From the NCBI RefSeq assembly GCF_002150685.1, contig NZ_MSSW01000046.1, forward strand, positions 26,725 to 90,724: a stretch of 64,000 nt of DNA, read 5' to 3'. The position numbers and the translations under genes are program-made. The notes under the pieces are model-generated. The model did no database searches. It was not told the origin of the DNA and was given only the letters and a program-made list of their open reading frames with translations. Position 1 is the stretch's first letter. Every line of letters begins with the position of its first letter. This document shows, piece by piece, positions 16,579 to 26,695 of the stretch. Origin of the DNA: Algoriphagus antarcticus. GTDB lineage: Bacteria; Bacteroidota; Bacteroidia; Cytophagales; Cyclobacteriaceae.

Positions 16579-19029
16579 ATGAAAATCATCAAGTTTGGTG
16601 GCTCATCCGTAGCCAACCCAGAAAATATACAGCGAGTTTTCTCCATCATTAAGGACAAACTCAAAGAGCATGAAGTAGCCATTGTTTTTTCTGCTTTTGG
16701 TGGAGTGACGGAGAGTTTGCTGATGATCGCTCAGCTGGCCAGAGAAGGGGACGAGGCCTATCGCGAGGTATTGCAAACGCTCGAAGAAAAGCATCTGACT
16801 ATTGTCCGCCAACTCATTTCGGTGCAAAGCCAATCCACTGTGATGACTTTTGTGAAAGTGAGATTCAAAGAACTAGAGGATCTTTTTCATGGAATCTACC
16901 TGATCAAAGAAAATTCTCCCCGTACACTGGATTATGTGGCAAGTTTTGGAGAAAGACTTGCGGCATTTATCCTGGCTGAGTCTATGCAGGGACAGGGTTT
17001 CAAAACGCAGTTCTTAGATGCCCGAGAGGTGATTCGCACCAATGATAGATTTGGACAGGCAAAAGTTGACTTTGAATTCACTAATACAGCAATCAAAAAC
17101 TACTTTGCCAAGCACGATGGGATCAAGATAATCACTGGTTTTATCGCTTCTACTGCCAAAGGAGAAACTACCACCTTGGGAAGATCTGGTTCTGATTATA
17201 CCGCAGCGATTTTTGCAGCGGCTTTGGAAGCAGAGAATCTCGAGATTTGGACTGACGTTTCTGGTGTGCTCACTTCTGATCCGAAGTTAGTTTATACCGC
17301 ATTCACTATTCCTCAGCTGAGCTACAATGAGGCGATGGAGCTTTCGCATTTTGGGGCAAAGGTAATTTTCCCTGCGACTATGCAGCCAGCGATGCGTAGG
17401 AGCATCCCGATCTACATCAAGAATACGTTTGATCCTACAAATGCAGGCACACTAATCAATGGAGAAGTAAGCCCGGGTGCTTTGATCAAAGGAATCAGCT
17501 CTATCCCAAATGTGTCCATTGTCACCGTACAAGGTGCAGGAATGCTTGACTCTGCAGTCGGTACAAGTCGTGTTTTCAAAGCATTGGCAGAGGCAAAAGT
17601 GAATGTTTTGCTGATCTCCCAAGCATCTTCAGAGCACAGCATTTGTTTGGCGATCAAGACTCAGGAGTCTTATCTGGCGAAAGAAGCCGTGGAAAAAGAG
17701 TTTTTCTACGAGATCAAATCTGGTGAGATGGATGAAGTTATTCTCTTGCATGACCTAGCGACTGTAGCGGTAGTGGGTGAAAATATGAAACATAACCCTG
17801 GTGCTTCCGGAAGAATGTTCCGAGCCTTGGGAAGAAATAATATTAACGTGGGCGCAATTGCACAGGGAAGTTCGGAGTTGAACATTTCAGCGGTGATTCC
17901 TCAGCCAGATTTGCAAAAAGCCCTGAATGCGCTCCATGAGGCATTTTTCCTTTCTGAAAACAAAGTGCTTCACGTATTTCTAGTGGGTACTGGATTAATA
18001 GGTCAGGCTTTGATCAAAATGATCGCAAACCAACAGCAAAAGCTACGTGGCGACAATGAGCTGGATATTCAGATTCACGGTATGGCAAACAGCCGTTTTA
18101 TGGCCTTCCATGAGGATGGCTTTGACCTTAGCAATCCGTATCAACTGAGTGATTCTGATGAGAAAACTGATCTGGATAAGTTCATCAGAACCATGGAAGA
18201 GATGAATTTCTCCAACACAGTATTTGTGGATTGCACAGCAAGTGAGGATGTAGCTGGGCTATATTCTCAGATCCTTGAAGCTAAAGTGGCCATAGTCACT
18301 CCGAATAAGAAGGCTAATTCTGGATCTATGGAGCAATACCGGTCTTTAAAGAAGTTGGCGAAAAAACGTGGAGTGAAGTTCTTATACGAAACCAATGTTG
18401 CGGCCGGACTTCCTGTAATCAATACATTACAAGATTTGATGCTAAGTGGAGATAAGGTGATCCGTATCGAAGCGGTACTTTCTGGTTCCATGAATTATAT
18501 TTTCTCCGAACTTGAAAAAGGTGATCCTTTCTCAGAAGTGGTGAAAAAGGCAAAAGAATTAGGCTTCACTGAGCCAGATCCAAGAGATGATTTGAGTGGG
18601 ATGGATGTGGCGAGAAAGATTCTGATTTTAGGTCGGGAAGCTGAGCAGGATTTAGAATTTGATTCTATAGAAATCCAAAGCATGGTGCCTGAAGATTGTC
18701 AGAATTTGGGTTCAGTTCCTGAGTTTTTTGAAGTGCTAAAAACACACGACATAGACTTTACAGAAATGCTCAGAGCTGCCGAAGCAAAAGGAGAGAAACT
18801 TCGCTTCATGGCTACTTTAGAAAATGGAAAAGCCAAAGTTGGATTGAATTCCCTTCCATTTTCGCATCCTTTTAGTGGACTGGGAGGAAGTGATAATATG
18901 ATTCTACTGACTACAGATCGATATCATGATAGACCAATGATTATCAGAGGGCCAGGTGCTGGAGCAGATGTCACTGCTGCGGGTGTATTCGCGGATGTGA
19001 TTCGTATCGGTAACTATACTAGAGAATAA
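16579..19029 (+). CDS. thrA: Bifunctional aspartokinase / homoserine dehydrogenase
   Basis: It catalyses the first and third steps from aspartate to threonine/methionine. The 816 residues comprise an aspartokinase domain (KFGGSSVANPENI from residue 5; RSGSDYTAA near 210), tandem ACT-type regulatory segments (about 310-455, with VAVVGENMKHNPGASGRMF), and a homoserine dehydrogenase domain from about residue 463 (VFLVGTGLIGQALI NAD(P) loop, TPNKKANSG, GSMNYIFSELEKG, DPRDDLSGMDVARK). The length and order match ThrA of Bacteroidota and enterics, usually inhibited by threonine. Its TAA overlaps the ATG of thrB by one base. Confidence 0.97.
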   Translation: MKIIKFGGSSVANPENIQRVFSIIKDKLKEHEVAIVFSAFGGVTESLLMIAQLAREGDEAYREVLQTLEEKHLTIVRQLISVQSQSTVMTFVKVRFKELEDLFHGIYLIKENSPRTLDYVASFGERLAAFILAESMQGQGFKTQFLDAREVIRTNDRFGQAKVDFEFTNTAIKNYFAKHDGIKIITGFIASTAKGETTTLGRSGSDYTAAIFAAALEAENLEIWTDVSGVLTSDPKLVYTAFTIPQLSYNEAMELSHFGAKVIFPATMQPAMRRSIPIYIKNTFDPTNAGTLINGEVSPGALIKGISSIPNVSIVTVQGAGMLDSAVGTSRVFKALAEAKVNVLLISQASSEHSICLAIKTQESYLAKEAVEKEFFYEIKSGEMDEVILLHDLATVAVVGENMKHNPGASGRMFRALGRNNINVGAIAQGSSELNISAVIPQPDLQKALNALHEAFFLSENKVLHVFLVGTGLIGQALIKMIANQQQKLRGDNELDIQIHGMANSRFMAFHEDGFDLSNPYQLSDSDEKTDLDKFIRTMEEMNFSNTVFVDCTASEDVAGLYSQILEAKVAIVTPNKKANSGSMEQYRSLKKLAKKRGVKFLYETNVAAGLPVINTLQDLMLSGDKVIRIEAVLSGSMNYIFSELEKGDPFSEVVKKAKELGFTEPDPRDDLSGMDVARKILILGREAEQDLEFDSIEIQSMVPEDCQNLGSVPEFFEVLKTHDIDFTEMLRAAEAKGEKLRFMATLENGKAKVGLNSLPFSHPFSGLGGSDNMILLTTDRYHDRPMIIRGPGAGADVTAAGVFADVIRIGNYTRE

Positions 19030-19964
19030 TGCGCTCGGTTAAAGCTTTCGCCCCTGCGACTGTCGCGAATGTTTCCTGTGGATTTGATATTCTTGGGTTC
19101 GCGATTGATGCGATGGGCGATACGGTAGAATTGGTTCTGAAAGATGAGCCTGGGTTAGTTGTCGTTTCTATAGAAGGAGACGGAGGGAAACTGCCTCTTG
19201 AAGCAGAGAAAAATACCTGCGCAGTGGCAATTCAAGCCATGTTGGATGAATTGGGAACTGATGTAGGCATGAATATTATCCTGACTAAAGGTTTGCCTTT
19301 GGGATCAGGAATGGGTTCCAGTGCCGCTAGTGCCGTGGCAGCTTTGGCTGCAGCGAATAGACTTTTGGGAGATCCATTTGAGAAGAAAGATTTATTGCCT
19401 TTTGCGATAGCTGCAGAGAAAGTGGCTTGTGGAGCTGGTCATGCAGATAATGTGGCGCCAAGTTTATTGGGAGGCTTCGTGTTGATTCGTGATTATCATC
19501 CGCTGGATGTAATCAAACTTCCTGTCCCAGAAGGATTGTATTGCACTCTTTTGCATCCTCATTTTGAATTGAATACGGCAGATTCCAGATCGGTGCTGAG
19601 AGATCAGATTCTTATGAAGCATGCGACGATTCAGTCAGGGAATGTGGCTGGGTTAGTTGCCGGGTTATATGAAAGTGATTTTGAGTTGATCTCCAGATCA
19701 CTTCGGGATGTGATCGCCGAGCCTTATCGGGCAGTGCTGCTTCCGGGGTTTTATGAAGTACGCGAAGCGTTAAAAGCTGCTGGAGCGCTAGGGATGGGGA
19801 TTTCGGGTTCAGGTCCTACACTTTTCGCTCTTTCCAAAGGGAAGGAAACTGCTGAAGCTATGGCTGAAGCGGCTGAGAAAATCTATCAGGGAATTGGACT
19901 TGGAGTAGATGTGTATTTCTCTGAAATCAATACCAAAGGCGCTTACGTCATTGAAGAAAAATAA
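19029..19964 (+). CDS. thrB: Homoserine kinase
   Basis: A GHMP kinase of 311 residues that phosphorylates homoserine. Visible motifs are APATVANVSCGFDILGFA at the N-terminus, the ATP loop LPLGSGMGSSAASAVAA near residue 90, and GISGSGPTLFAL near the C-terminus. Start and length fit the family. It is the second gene of thrABC, with a one-base overlap with thrA and a 4-nt gap to thrC. Confidence 0.97.
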   Translation: MRSVKAFAPATVANVSCGFDILGFAIDAMGDTVELVLKDEPGLVVVSIEGDGGKLPLEAEKNTCAVAIQAMLDELGTDVGMNIILTKGLPLGSGMGSSAASAVAALAAANRLLGDPFEKKDLLPFAIAAEKVACGAGHADNVAPSLLGGFVLIRDYHPLDVIKLPVPEGLYCTLLHPHFELNTADSRSVLRDQILMKHATIQSGNVAGLVAGLYESDFELISRSLRDVIAEPYRAVLLPGFYEVREALKAAGALGMGISGSGPTLFALSKGKETAEAMAEAAEKIYQGIGLGVDVYFSEINTKGAYVIEEK

Positions 19965-19968
19965 GGAT

Positions 19969-21264
19969 ATGAAGTTTTTTAGCACAAATAATTCTGATCA
20001 TCAAGTAGATCTTGCTGAGGCAGTGATCAAAGGTTTGGCGCCTGATCAAGGGCTTTATATGCCGATGGAAATTCCAATTCTATCAAAAAAGCTTTTGGAT
20101 AAATTTCCAGAAATGAGTTTTCAGGAAATAGGCAATGAAGTCATAGGAGCGTTATTTTCCTCAGCTTTGAGTCAAGAGCAAATCAGGGAACTGGTAGATC
20201 ATACATTGACTTTTGATGCGCCGCTGGTGAAGCTAGAAGAAGATGTGTATAGTTTGGAGCTTTTTCATGGGCCTACTTTGGCATTCAAAGATTTTGGCGC
20301 ACGTTTTTGTTCCAAATTGATGAGTATGCTGTTGGAGAAGTCTGATCGTAAAGTCCGGGTGCTTGTGGCGACTTCTGGAGATACTGGGAGTGCTGTGGCA
20401 AATGGATTTTTAGGGGTAGATGGGGTGGATGTGATCATTCTTTTTCCGAAGGGGAAAGTAAGTGAATTGCAGGAAAAGCAGTTTACTACGCTGGGTCAAA
20501 ATATCACTTCTCTGGAAGTGGATGGCGTTTTTGATGATTGTCAGAAGTTGGTGAAGGAGGCGTTCTTGGATGCCGAGTTGAATGAAAAGCTTCTGCTAAC
20601 CTCAGCAAACTCAATTAATGTCGCACGTTGGATTCCGCAGTGCCTTTACTATTTCTACGCTTTTTCCAGACTTCCAAAAAATGATAAAAAAGTAGCTTTC
20701 GCGGTTCCTTCAGGGAACTTCGGGAATATTGCAGCTGGTATTTTAGCCCAAAGAATGGGCTTGCCGATTGATCAATTTGTTGCCGCCACGAATGTAAATA
20801 GGGTAGTTCCTGACTTTTTGAATGGCGCGGATTTTCAAGCGATGTCATCTATCGCTACGGTTAGCAATAGCATGGATGTGGGTAATCCGAGTAACTTCCC
20901 TAGGCTTTTGGCCTTGTATGGAGGAGACGAGCAAGTGCTAAAGGATAATGTAAAAGGCTATTTCTACTCTGATGAAGAGACGATAGAAGTGATGCAACAA
21001 GTGAAAAAGTCTGGCTATATGCTTGATCCACATGGTGCTGTGGGATATAAAGGCTTGAAGGATTTTATGGGTGAAAATTCCAATTACCAAGGTGTTTTTT
21101 TGGAAACTGCACATCCTGGAAAATTCCGCGGTACAGTTGAAAAAGCATTGGGGGAAAAAGTGATTTTACCTGAGCGATTGGCTGCTTTTCTGGAAGGGGA
21201 GAAAGATGTGACTGCGATGGGAAATGACTTTGAGGAGTTTAAGGGGTATCTAAAGTCGCTTTAA
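19969..21264 (+). CDS. thrC: Threonine synthase
   Basis: A PLP enzyme converting O-phosphohomoserine to threonine. From the ATG at 19969 it has 432 residues. The cofactor lysine is Lys107 in GPTLAFKDFGARF, and the phosphate-binding ATSGDTGSAVANGF follows near residue 140, with SANSINVARWIPQ further on. Upstream in-frame codons lie inside thrB and are not conserved, so 19969 is the start. It is the last gene of thrABC. Confidence 0.97.
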   Translation: MKFFSTNNSDHQVDLAEAVIKGLAPDQGLYMPMEIPILSKKLLDKFPEMSFQEIGNEVIGALFSSALSQEQIRELVDHTLTFDAPLVKLEEDVYSLELFHGPTLAFKDFGARFCSKLMSMLLEKSDRKVRVLVATSGDTGSAVANGFLGVDGVDVIILFPKGKVSELQEKQFTTLGQNITSLEVDGVFDDCQKLVKEAFLDAELNEKLLLTSANSINVARWIPQCLYYFYAFSRLPKNDKKVAFAVPSGNFGNIAAGILAQRMGLPIDQFVAATNVNRVVPDFLNGADFQAMSSIATVSNSMDVGNPSNFPRLLALYGGDEQVLKDNVKGYFYSDEETIEVMQQVKKSGYMLDPHGAVGYKGLKDFMGENSNYQGVFLETAHPGKFRGTVEKALGEKVILPERLAAFLEGEKDVTAMGNDFEEFKGYLKSL

Positions 21265-21465
21265 ATAGTGACGATTTTGCCTCACCGATTTTTTCAGAGA
21301 TCGAACTGATCAATTGTAAAATCTTTCCAGTGACATCAATCTTGAGATCAATTAGGATGTGTTATACGGGATTGTAAACGATAAAAAATGATTCGCCTTC
21401 TGCATATAGTCATCGAAAAAGATTAAAAGCGGCTTATTTGCTGATAAACACTAGCAATTCCGGAA

Positions 21466-21492
21466 CTTCGGTCACCGGTCTTCGGTCTTCCA
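21466..21492 (+). repeat. CTTCGGTC repeat copy b
   Basis: A 27-nt unit with CTTCGGTCACC, GG, and TCTTCGGTCTTCCA, in the 288-bp region between the converging thrC and polyprenyl synthase genes. Nothing else gene-like is visible in that region. Confidence 0.75.
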
Positions 21493-21552
21493 GCCCGTAT
21501 GTCAAGGCGATTTAGATCACTGACCTATCTGCGCATAAATACTGAAAAAACC

Positions 21553-22527
21553 CTACTTCTTCCTTTCAATAGTATAGCTTACCAATCCTTCCAAAGAGGT
21601 TTTGTAGGCTGATTCTGGGAAAGTCTTCAAAATATCGAGCGCCTCTATGTAATATCTGTCCATAATGGTTTTAGCATATTCTAGACCACCGCTTTTCTTC
21701 ACAAAGCTGATCACCTGATTTACTGCTTTCTTATTTTCGCTGTGATTGCGGATCAGGTTGATGATTTTCGTTTTCTCAAGCCAGTCAGCTTTTTGCAACG
21801 CAAAAATAAGAGGAAGTGTCATCTTCTTTTCTTTGATGTCAATGCCCACAGGTTTGCCGATTTCATCTTCGCCGTAGTCAAATAGGTCGTCTTTGATCTG
21901 AAATGCCATTCCGACTTTCTCTCCGAATTCCCGCATTTTTTCGATTGTTTCGTCAGTACTTTCTGTACTTGAAGCACCTACAGCACAGCAAGACGCCAAT
22001 AAGCTGGCAGTTTTTTGTCGAATGATTTCGTAGTAAACTTCCTCTGTAATATCGAGTTTTCGTGCTTTGGCGATTTGGAGAAGTTCGCCTTCAGACATCT
22101 CTTTTACCGCATTAGAGACGATTTTTAACAATTTAAAGTCGCCGTTGTCCACACTTAAGAGCAATCCTCGAGAGAGCAGGTAATCACCGACAAGCACAGC
22201 GATTTTATTTTTCCAAAGTGCATTTACCGAGAAAAATCCGCGTCGGTAGTTCGCATCATCCACGACGTCATCATGAACAAGCGTAGCGGTGTGCAACAAT
22301 TCTATAAGCGCAGCGCCTCTATGAGTAGCGTCATTTATTCCGCCACAAACACCTGCCGTCAAGAATACAAACATTGGGCGCATTTGCTTGCCTTTGCGCT
22401 TGACGATATAATTGGTAATGTGGTCGAGAAGCTTAACCTTACTTTTCATAGAGTCCCGAAATTTTAGCTCAAACTGAGCCATTTCATTCTCTATGGGAAC
22501 TTGTATTTGCTTAAGGTCTGGTTTCAT
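21553..22527 (-). CDS. Trans-polyprenyl diphosphate synthase
   Basis: A 324-residue class I isoprenyl synthase. The first Asp-rich motif is HDDVVDDANYRRG (Asp86-Asp91) and the second is IKDDLFDYGED near residue 215, both binding Mg-diphosphate. GKQMRPMFVFLTAG and KTASLLASCCAVGA are family segments. By length and the residues before the first Asp motif it resembles octaprenyl/solanesyl synthases (IspB type) that make the menaquinone side chain; the chain length cannot be fixed by eye. Confidence 0.93.
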   Translation of the reverse strand: MKPDLKQIQVPIENEMAQFELKFRDSMKSKVKLLDHITNYIVKRKGKQMRPMFVFLTAGVCGGINDATHRGAALIELLHTATLVHDDVVDDANYRRGFFSVNALWKNKIAVLVGDYLLSRGLLLSVDNGDFKLLKIVSNAVKEMSEGELLQIAKARKLDITEEVYYEIIRQKTASLLASCCAVGASSTESTDETIEKMREFGEKVGMAFQIKDDLFDYGEDEIGKPVGIDIKEKKMTLPLIFALQKADWLEKTKIINLIRNHSENKKAVNQVISFVKKSGGLEYAKTIMDRYYIEALDILKTFPESAYKTSLEGLVSYTIERKK

Positions 22528-22674
22528 CCGGTCTTTGATGCTGTAAAAATAATACCCTTTAGCTCATGGGCAAGGGGTTGAGCGCCTAGGTGTAGGAATC
22601 AATCGAAAATGATGTGGATTTTAAGAAATTATGTATTTTGTATTGATGATTTTGCATCCATAATCCCAGAAAGT

Positions 22675-23178
22675 ATGAAAAATATTAAGATCGAAATCAA
22701 GTGGGCCTTGATCTTTGTAGTCATGATGCTGGCTTGGATGATTTTAGAAAAGTCCTTAGGCTGGCATGATGAGAAAATTTCAGATCATGCCACGATGACC
22801 AACTTGGTGGCAATTCCTTCCATCGCTATTTATGTCTTTGCATTGCTGGACAAAAGAAAAAATTTCTATCACGGGGTGATGAGTTATTACCAAGGATTTA
22901 TGTCCGGTTTGATAATTACGCTAATAGTTGCGATTCTTAGCCCACTTTCTCAATATATAACCAGTGTATTGATTAGTCCAGAGTATTTCACCAATGTCAT
23001 TAATTATGCTGTAAGCACAGGCGAAATGACTCAGGAAAATGCCGAGTCCTACTTCAATTTGCAAAGCTACATGATCATGTCCGCGGCAGGAGCCTTAATA
23101 ATGGGTGTGATCACATCAGCAATTGTGGCTATTTTGGTGAAGTCAAAGTCTCGGGTGGCATCTATTTCTTCACATTGA
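22675..23178 (+). CDS. DUF4199 membrane protein
   Basis: From the ATG at 22675 it has 167 residues and four hydrophobic segments, with the DUF4199 pattern MKNIKIEIKWALIFVV, ...YHGVMSYYQGFMSGLIITLIVAIL and a C-terminal helix GALIMGVITSAIVAILVKSK. Found across Bacteroidota, function unknown. The frame extends 22 codons upstream, but this part is polar and unlike the family. Confidence 0.85.
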   Translation: MKNIKIEIKWALIFVVMMLAWMILEKSLGWHDEKISDHATMTNLVAIPSIAIYVFALLDKRKNFYHGVMSYYQGFMSGLIITLIVAILSPLSQYITSVLISPEYFTNVINYAVSTGEMTQENAESYFNLQSYMIMSAAGALIMGVITSAIVAILVKSKSRVASISSH

Positions 23179-23241
23179 TCATTCGCACCGGAAAGGGCAT
23201 TTTCACTATCTTTGAATTGATTTTTAATAAAAACCAGCCAC

Positions 23242-24939
23242 TTGGAGCAGAAATATATCAAACATAAGTACGAGCCAATCCACCCTAGCAAAGACGAATG
23301 GCCGGTTGTGAAGCTGGCGAGAGAGCGGAAGGAATTTGTGAAGAAAGTGGCTGATCTTTCAGAAAATAGGATTCTCAAACTAACCGGAAATAACCCTGAT
23401 ATTCTCAAGGAAGAGTTAGAAACGACACTTTACCGCGAAAAACTTCGAATTAAGCAGAATCCATGGGTAGTGGATCCGGATGACGACGGGTCTTTCTGGA
23501 GTGGAGTTAAATCTTCTTTGGTTCAGATAAGTACCGAAACCGGAAGAAGTAAAGTCAAAAAACTTCAGGCTTATAAGTCGATCTTGAATCAAATTACGGC
23601 TCGCTATGCCGAGGAAATTGCGAGTAATTTCAAAGCTACGCACTATAAATTCACTCGCTCGGTAGTTACTTACGGGTTTTCGCGATTGCTGAATGCGGCA
23701 CGTGTGAAAGGCTTTAAATCTATTTTCAGTAATCAATATACCCTTCAGGATAAAATTCAGATTACTGGAGAAACGGATCAATTGCGTGATCTGGCCACTA
23801 AAGGAACCGTGGTCATGGTTCCTACGCACTTCAGTAATCTGGATAGTATTTTGATTGGCTGGGTGATATCCGTTTTGGGGTTGCCTCCATTTATCTACGG
23901 AGCAGGTTTGAATCTTTTCAATATTTCAATCTTCGCTTACTTTATGAATTCACTTGGCGCGTACAAAGTGGATCGAAGAAAGAAAAATCTAATGTACCTC
24001 GAGACGCTAAAGACGTATTCTAAGGAAGCTATTCAGTTTGGGTGTCACTCTTTGTTTTTCCCTGGAGGCACCAGATCCCGAAGCGGAATGATCGAAACAA
24101 AACTCAAGCTAGGACTTATTAGTACTGCGATCGAAGCTCAGCGGGCAAATTTTGAGAATGGGCTGAATGATATTTCTGGTAAGATTTTCATCGTGCCTGT
24201 GACTATCAATTACCACTTTGTGCTGGAGGCTCCAAGTTTGATTCGGGATCATTTGAGCATTACCGGACAAGAGCGATATTATAAGGAGAATGATGAATTT
24301 TCCAATTCATACAAAATCTCCAAGTTCCTAATCAAGTTTTTCACCAAAGGATCAGATATCTCAGTTTCTGTAGGAAAAGCGATGGATGTGCTTGGGAATT
24401 ATGTGGATGTGGATGGCCGAAGTATGGATAAGCATGGTCGTATAATTAATACGCGTGATTATTTCGTTTCCGGGGGAAACGTCTCTGTAGATATTCAGCG
24501 GGAGGAAGAGTACACGAATATGCTCGGGAAGCGAATCGTGGAGGAATTTCATAAAATTAACCGAGTCTTTAATTCACATTTGGTGGCTTTCGTAGCTTTT
24601 GAATTGATCAAAAAGCAAAACAGAAAGCTGGATTTGTTTGACTTACTTAGACTTCCAGAGGAAGATATTACTATCCCCTATGAAGATTTTAAGGCCAGTT
24701 GTCAGCTTGTTTTGGATAGAATCAAAGAACTCAAGTCTCAGGGGCTTATCAATACTGCTCCACATCTTTCGAAGGATATGGATGAAATCATCAAGAGAGG
24801 AATAGAAAATGTGGGTATGTACCATTCAAAGCGACCAATTATTCAAGATAAAAATGGAGATATAGGTACTGATGATATGAGCTTGCTTTACTTTTATCAC
24901 AACAGATTAACCGGATATGGACTCGAAAAACTCTACTAA
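23242..24939 (+). CDS. PlsB-like glycerol-3-phosphate acyltransferase
   Basis: The 565-residue protein carries the PlsC/PlsB acyltransferase motifs: HFSNLD (His196-Asp201, the H-x4-D catalytic pair), then GAYKVDRRKK, FFPGGTRSRSG and IVPVTINY in the correct order. It likely acylates glycerol-3-phosphate at the inner membrane to start phospholipid synthesis. The start appears to be TTG at 23242; an in-frame stop lies 8 codons before and no ATG is available. Its 3' end overlaps gpsA by 23 bp, which supports the role because GpsA makes its substrate. Confidence 0.85.
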   Translation: MEQKYIKHKYEPIHPSKDEWPVVKLARERKEFVKKVADLSENRILKLTGNNPDILKEELETTLYREKLRIKQNPWVVDPDDDGSFWSGVKSSLVQISTETGRSKVKKLQAYKSILNQITARYAEEIASNFKATHYKFTRSVVTYGFSRLLNAARVKGFKSIFSNQYTLQDKIQITGETDQLRDLATKGTVVMVPTHFSNLDSILIGWVISVLGLPPFIYGAGLNLFNISIFAYFMNSLGAYKVDRRKKNLMYLETLKTYSKEAIQFGCHSLFFPGGTRSRSGMIETKLKLGLISTAIEAQRANFENGLNDISGKIFIVPVTINYHFVLEAPSLIRDHLSITGQERYYKENDEFSNSYKISKFLIKFFTKGSDISVSVGKAMDVLGNYVDVDGRSMDKHGRIINTRDYFVSGGNVSVDIQREEEYTNMLGKRIVEEFHKINRVFNSHLVAFVAFELIKKQNRKLDLFDLLRLPEEDITIPYEDFKASCQLVLDRIKELKSQGLINTAPHLSKDMDEIIKRGIENVGMYHSKRPIIQDKNGDIGTDDMSLLYFYHNRLTGYGLEKLY

Positions 24940-25975
24940 AGCAAAGTATATCGGTGTAATCGGAGTGGGAAGCTTTGGTGCAGCTATAGCAAATATTCTG
25001 GCTGCCAAAAATCCAGTGATGGTCTATGCACGAAAGCAGGAAGTGGTCGATGAGATCAATACTTCTCATTCTGCCCAAGGAAAAGCGCTGAGTGTAAATG
25101 TAATTGCTTCAAATGATCCAGAGCATCTTTGCAAAAGCTGCGATGTGCTATTTTTTATGGTTCCTTCTGCTGGATTTCAGGACGTGGTGAGGACTTTCTC
25201 TCCTTTTCTTTTTCCTTATCATTTGATTATTCACGGGACAAAAGGACTTTGTCTGAACCTTAAAGCGGGAGAAACGCTGCAGACTGTCAAAAAAATCAAG
25301 CGTAGTCAAATCCTGACTATGAGTGAAGTGATACTCCAAGAAACGGTCGCTGTTCGAGTGGGATGTTTGGCAGGTCCGAATCTTTCTAAAGAGCTTGCCC
25401 AAGGTCAGCCAGCTGCTACAGTGATTGCCAGTAAATACAATGAGGTGATCCTAGAAGGTCAGAACTTATTGAGGTCTGAGAAATTCCAAGTTTATGGTAA
25501 TTCTGACATCATCGGAGTGGAAATCAGTGGAGTGCTGAAAAATATTATAGCCATCGCTTCAGGAGCATTGGCTGGATTAGGCTTGGGAGAAAATGCTAAA
25601 GGCTTACTGATAAGCCGTGGGATGGTGGAGATGATTCACTTAGGCAATGCGCTGGGTGGAAGCATCAAGTCTGTAATGGGCTTGGCGGGAATAGGTGATT
25701 TGGTTGCTACTTGCAACTCGGTGCATTCCAGGAATTTTACAGTAGGATTTAGGCTTGCAAAAGGTGAAACTCTCGATGCTATCCTCGCAGATATGGATGA
25801 AGTGGCGGAGGGAATCAATACAGTGAGAATCATCAAGGCATTTTTGGAGACTGCTGATTTGCGAGCTCCTATCACTGAAAACCTCTATCGCGTGCTTTTC
25901 GAAGATTTAGAGATTGAGGATGCGCTACAGTTTTTGATGAAATATCCTTTTAACGTAGATGTAGATTTTGTGTAA
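24917..25975 (+). CDS. gpsA: NAD(P)H-dependent glycerol-3-phosphate dehydrogenase
   Basis: It reduces dihydroxyacetone phosphate to sn-glycerol-3-phosphate for phospholipid synthesis. The 352 residues contain the nucleotide loop GVIGVGSFGAAIA (from residue 13), FFMVPSAGFQDV, the HGTKGL segment, LAGPNLSKEL, and the catalytic GVEISGVLKNIIAIASG with Lys. GLAGIGDLVATCNS near residue 250 completes the set. It is translated in overlap with the PlsB-like gene. Confidence 0.95.
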   Translation: MDSKNSTKAKYIGVIGVGSFGAAIANILAAKNPVMVYARKQEVVDEINTSHSAQGKALSVNVIASNDPEHLCKSCDVLFFMVPSAGFQDVVRTFSPFLFPYHLIIHGTKGLCLNLKAGETLQTVKKIKRSQILTMSEVILQETVAVRVGCLAGPNLSKELAQGQPAATVIASKYNEVILEGQNLLRSEKFQVYGNSDIIGVEISGVLKNIIAIASGALAGLGLGENAKGLLISRGMVEMIHLGNALGGSIKSVMGLAGIGDLVATCNSVHSRNFTVGFRLAKGETLDAILADMDEVAEGINTVRIIKAFLETADLRAPITENLYRVLFEDLEIEDALQFLMKYPFNVDVDFV

Positions 25976-26119
25976 AAAATCAAAAATGAAGGTATTAGCT
26001 ATTTCCATTTCAGATTTACAATTTTTATCTTAAAGAAATGGAGATTAGATTTTTGACAAAAGAGGAGTAATAAAATTAGAAGGGAAGAGTTTCTTGCTCT
26101 TTATGGGGCGGATCGTTTT

Positions 26120-26224
26120 ATGGCATTTTTAGCTTTGAGCAGAAAGATAAATCATATGTTTCCTTCAAAAATATCTTTCGAAGACCGTACTAAAGGCAAT
26201 TTCATTCTTGAAAGAAGAAAATGA
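26120..26224 (+). CDS. Short ORF, possible remnant partner of nucleotidyltransferase module
   Basis: It reads MAFLALSRKINHMFPSKIS... for 34 codons and ends in a TGA that overlaps the ATG of the next gene (ATGA). The frame is open for about 18 more codons upstream (REEFLALYGADRF), but no start codon is available there, so the gene is probably truncated. I do not recognise the family; position suggests a companion of the nucleotidyltransferase-like gene. Confidence 0.4.
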   Translation: MAFLALSRKINHMFPSKISFEDRTKGNFILERRK

Positions 26225-26695
26225 GTCAAATCTGGAAGGGAAATATTAGTGAGTTTATTGAGCTTGCGAATATACATGAGGTAAAAACGTTGTTGGTAGT
26301 GGAGGAGTCGTTAATTTTCACGGATATCAAAGGCACTCGGCTGATGTGGATTTCTGTATTAAAAGTGATGAAGAAAGCTTTCCAAACTGGTTAAAGCATT
26401 TACTGAAATGGGATTTGAAGTTGTAGAGTTTCCTGAGGATATGAGGAATCAAGTGAAGATTATTTCCTTAAAGTTCACTCCAGAGGATCTAGACTTGGAA
26501 TTGATTACAAGATTTGAAATTGGTAAAACTTTTGAAGAAGCCTATGAGAGTGCAGATGAAGTGAATATTATTGGCTTTCCGCTAAAAAAATGGAAAGGGT
26601 TAAACTTTGATGATTTGATAGAAAGTAAAGCACGAGCTGCTAGAGCTAAAGATTTTTTGGATATTGATCAGCTGAAAAAGAACAAAGCTCTCTAA
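26221..26695 (+). pseudogene. Nucleotidyltransferase-fold gene with two one-base deletions
   Basis: Three frames join into one protein: MSQIWKGNISEFIELANIHE (frame of 26221), then GSGGVVNFHGYQRHSADVDF...SFPNWLK, then AFTEMGFEVVEFPEDMRN... to the stop at 26695. The middle part has the GG-x(n)-HGYxRxxxDxDF signature of minimal nucleotidyltransferases used in antitoxin/toxin (MNT-like) systems. Single missing bases near 26292-26296 and 26393-26395 (the latter at an A-run) break it. The final frame alone is a 95-codon ORF from 26408. The only other nearby gene broken in this way is the VapC-like gene. Confidence 0.75.

Noticed and set aside
26408..26695. A complete 95-residue protein of its own
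   Set aside because: The frame begins within a nucleotidyltransferase domain whose N-terminal half lies in other frames just upstream; it is a pseudogene part.
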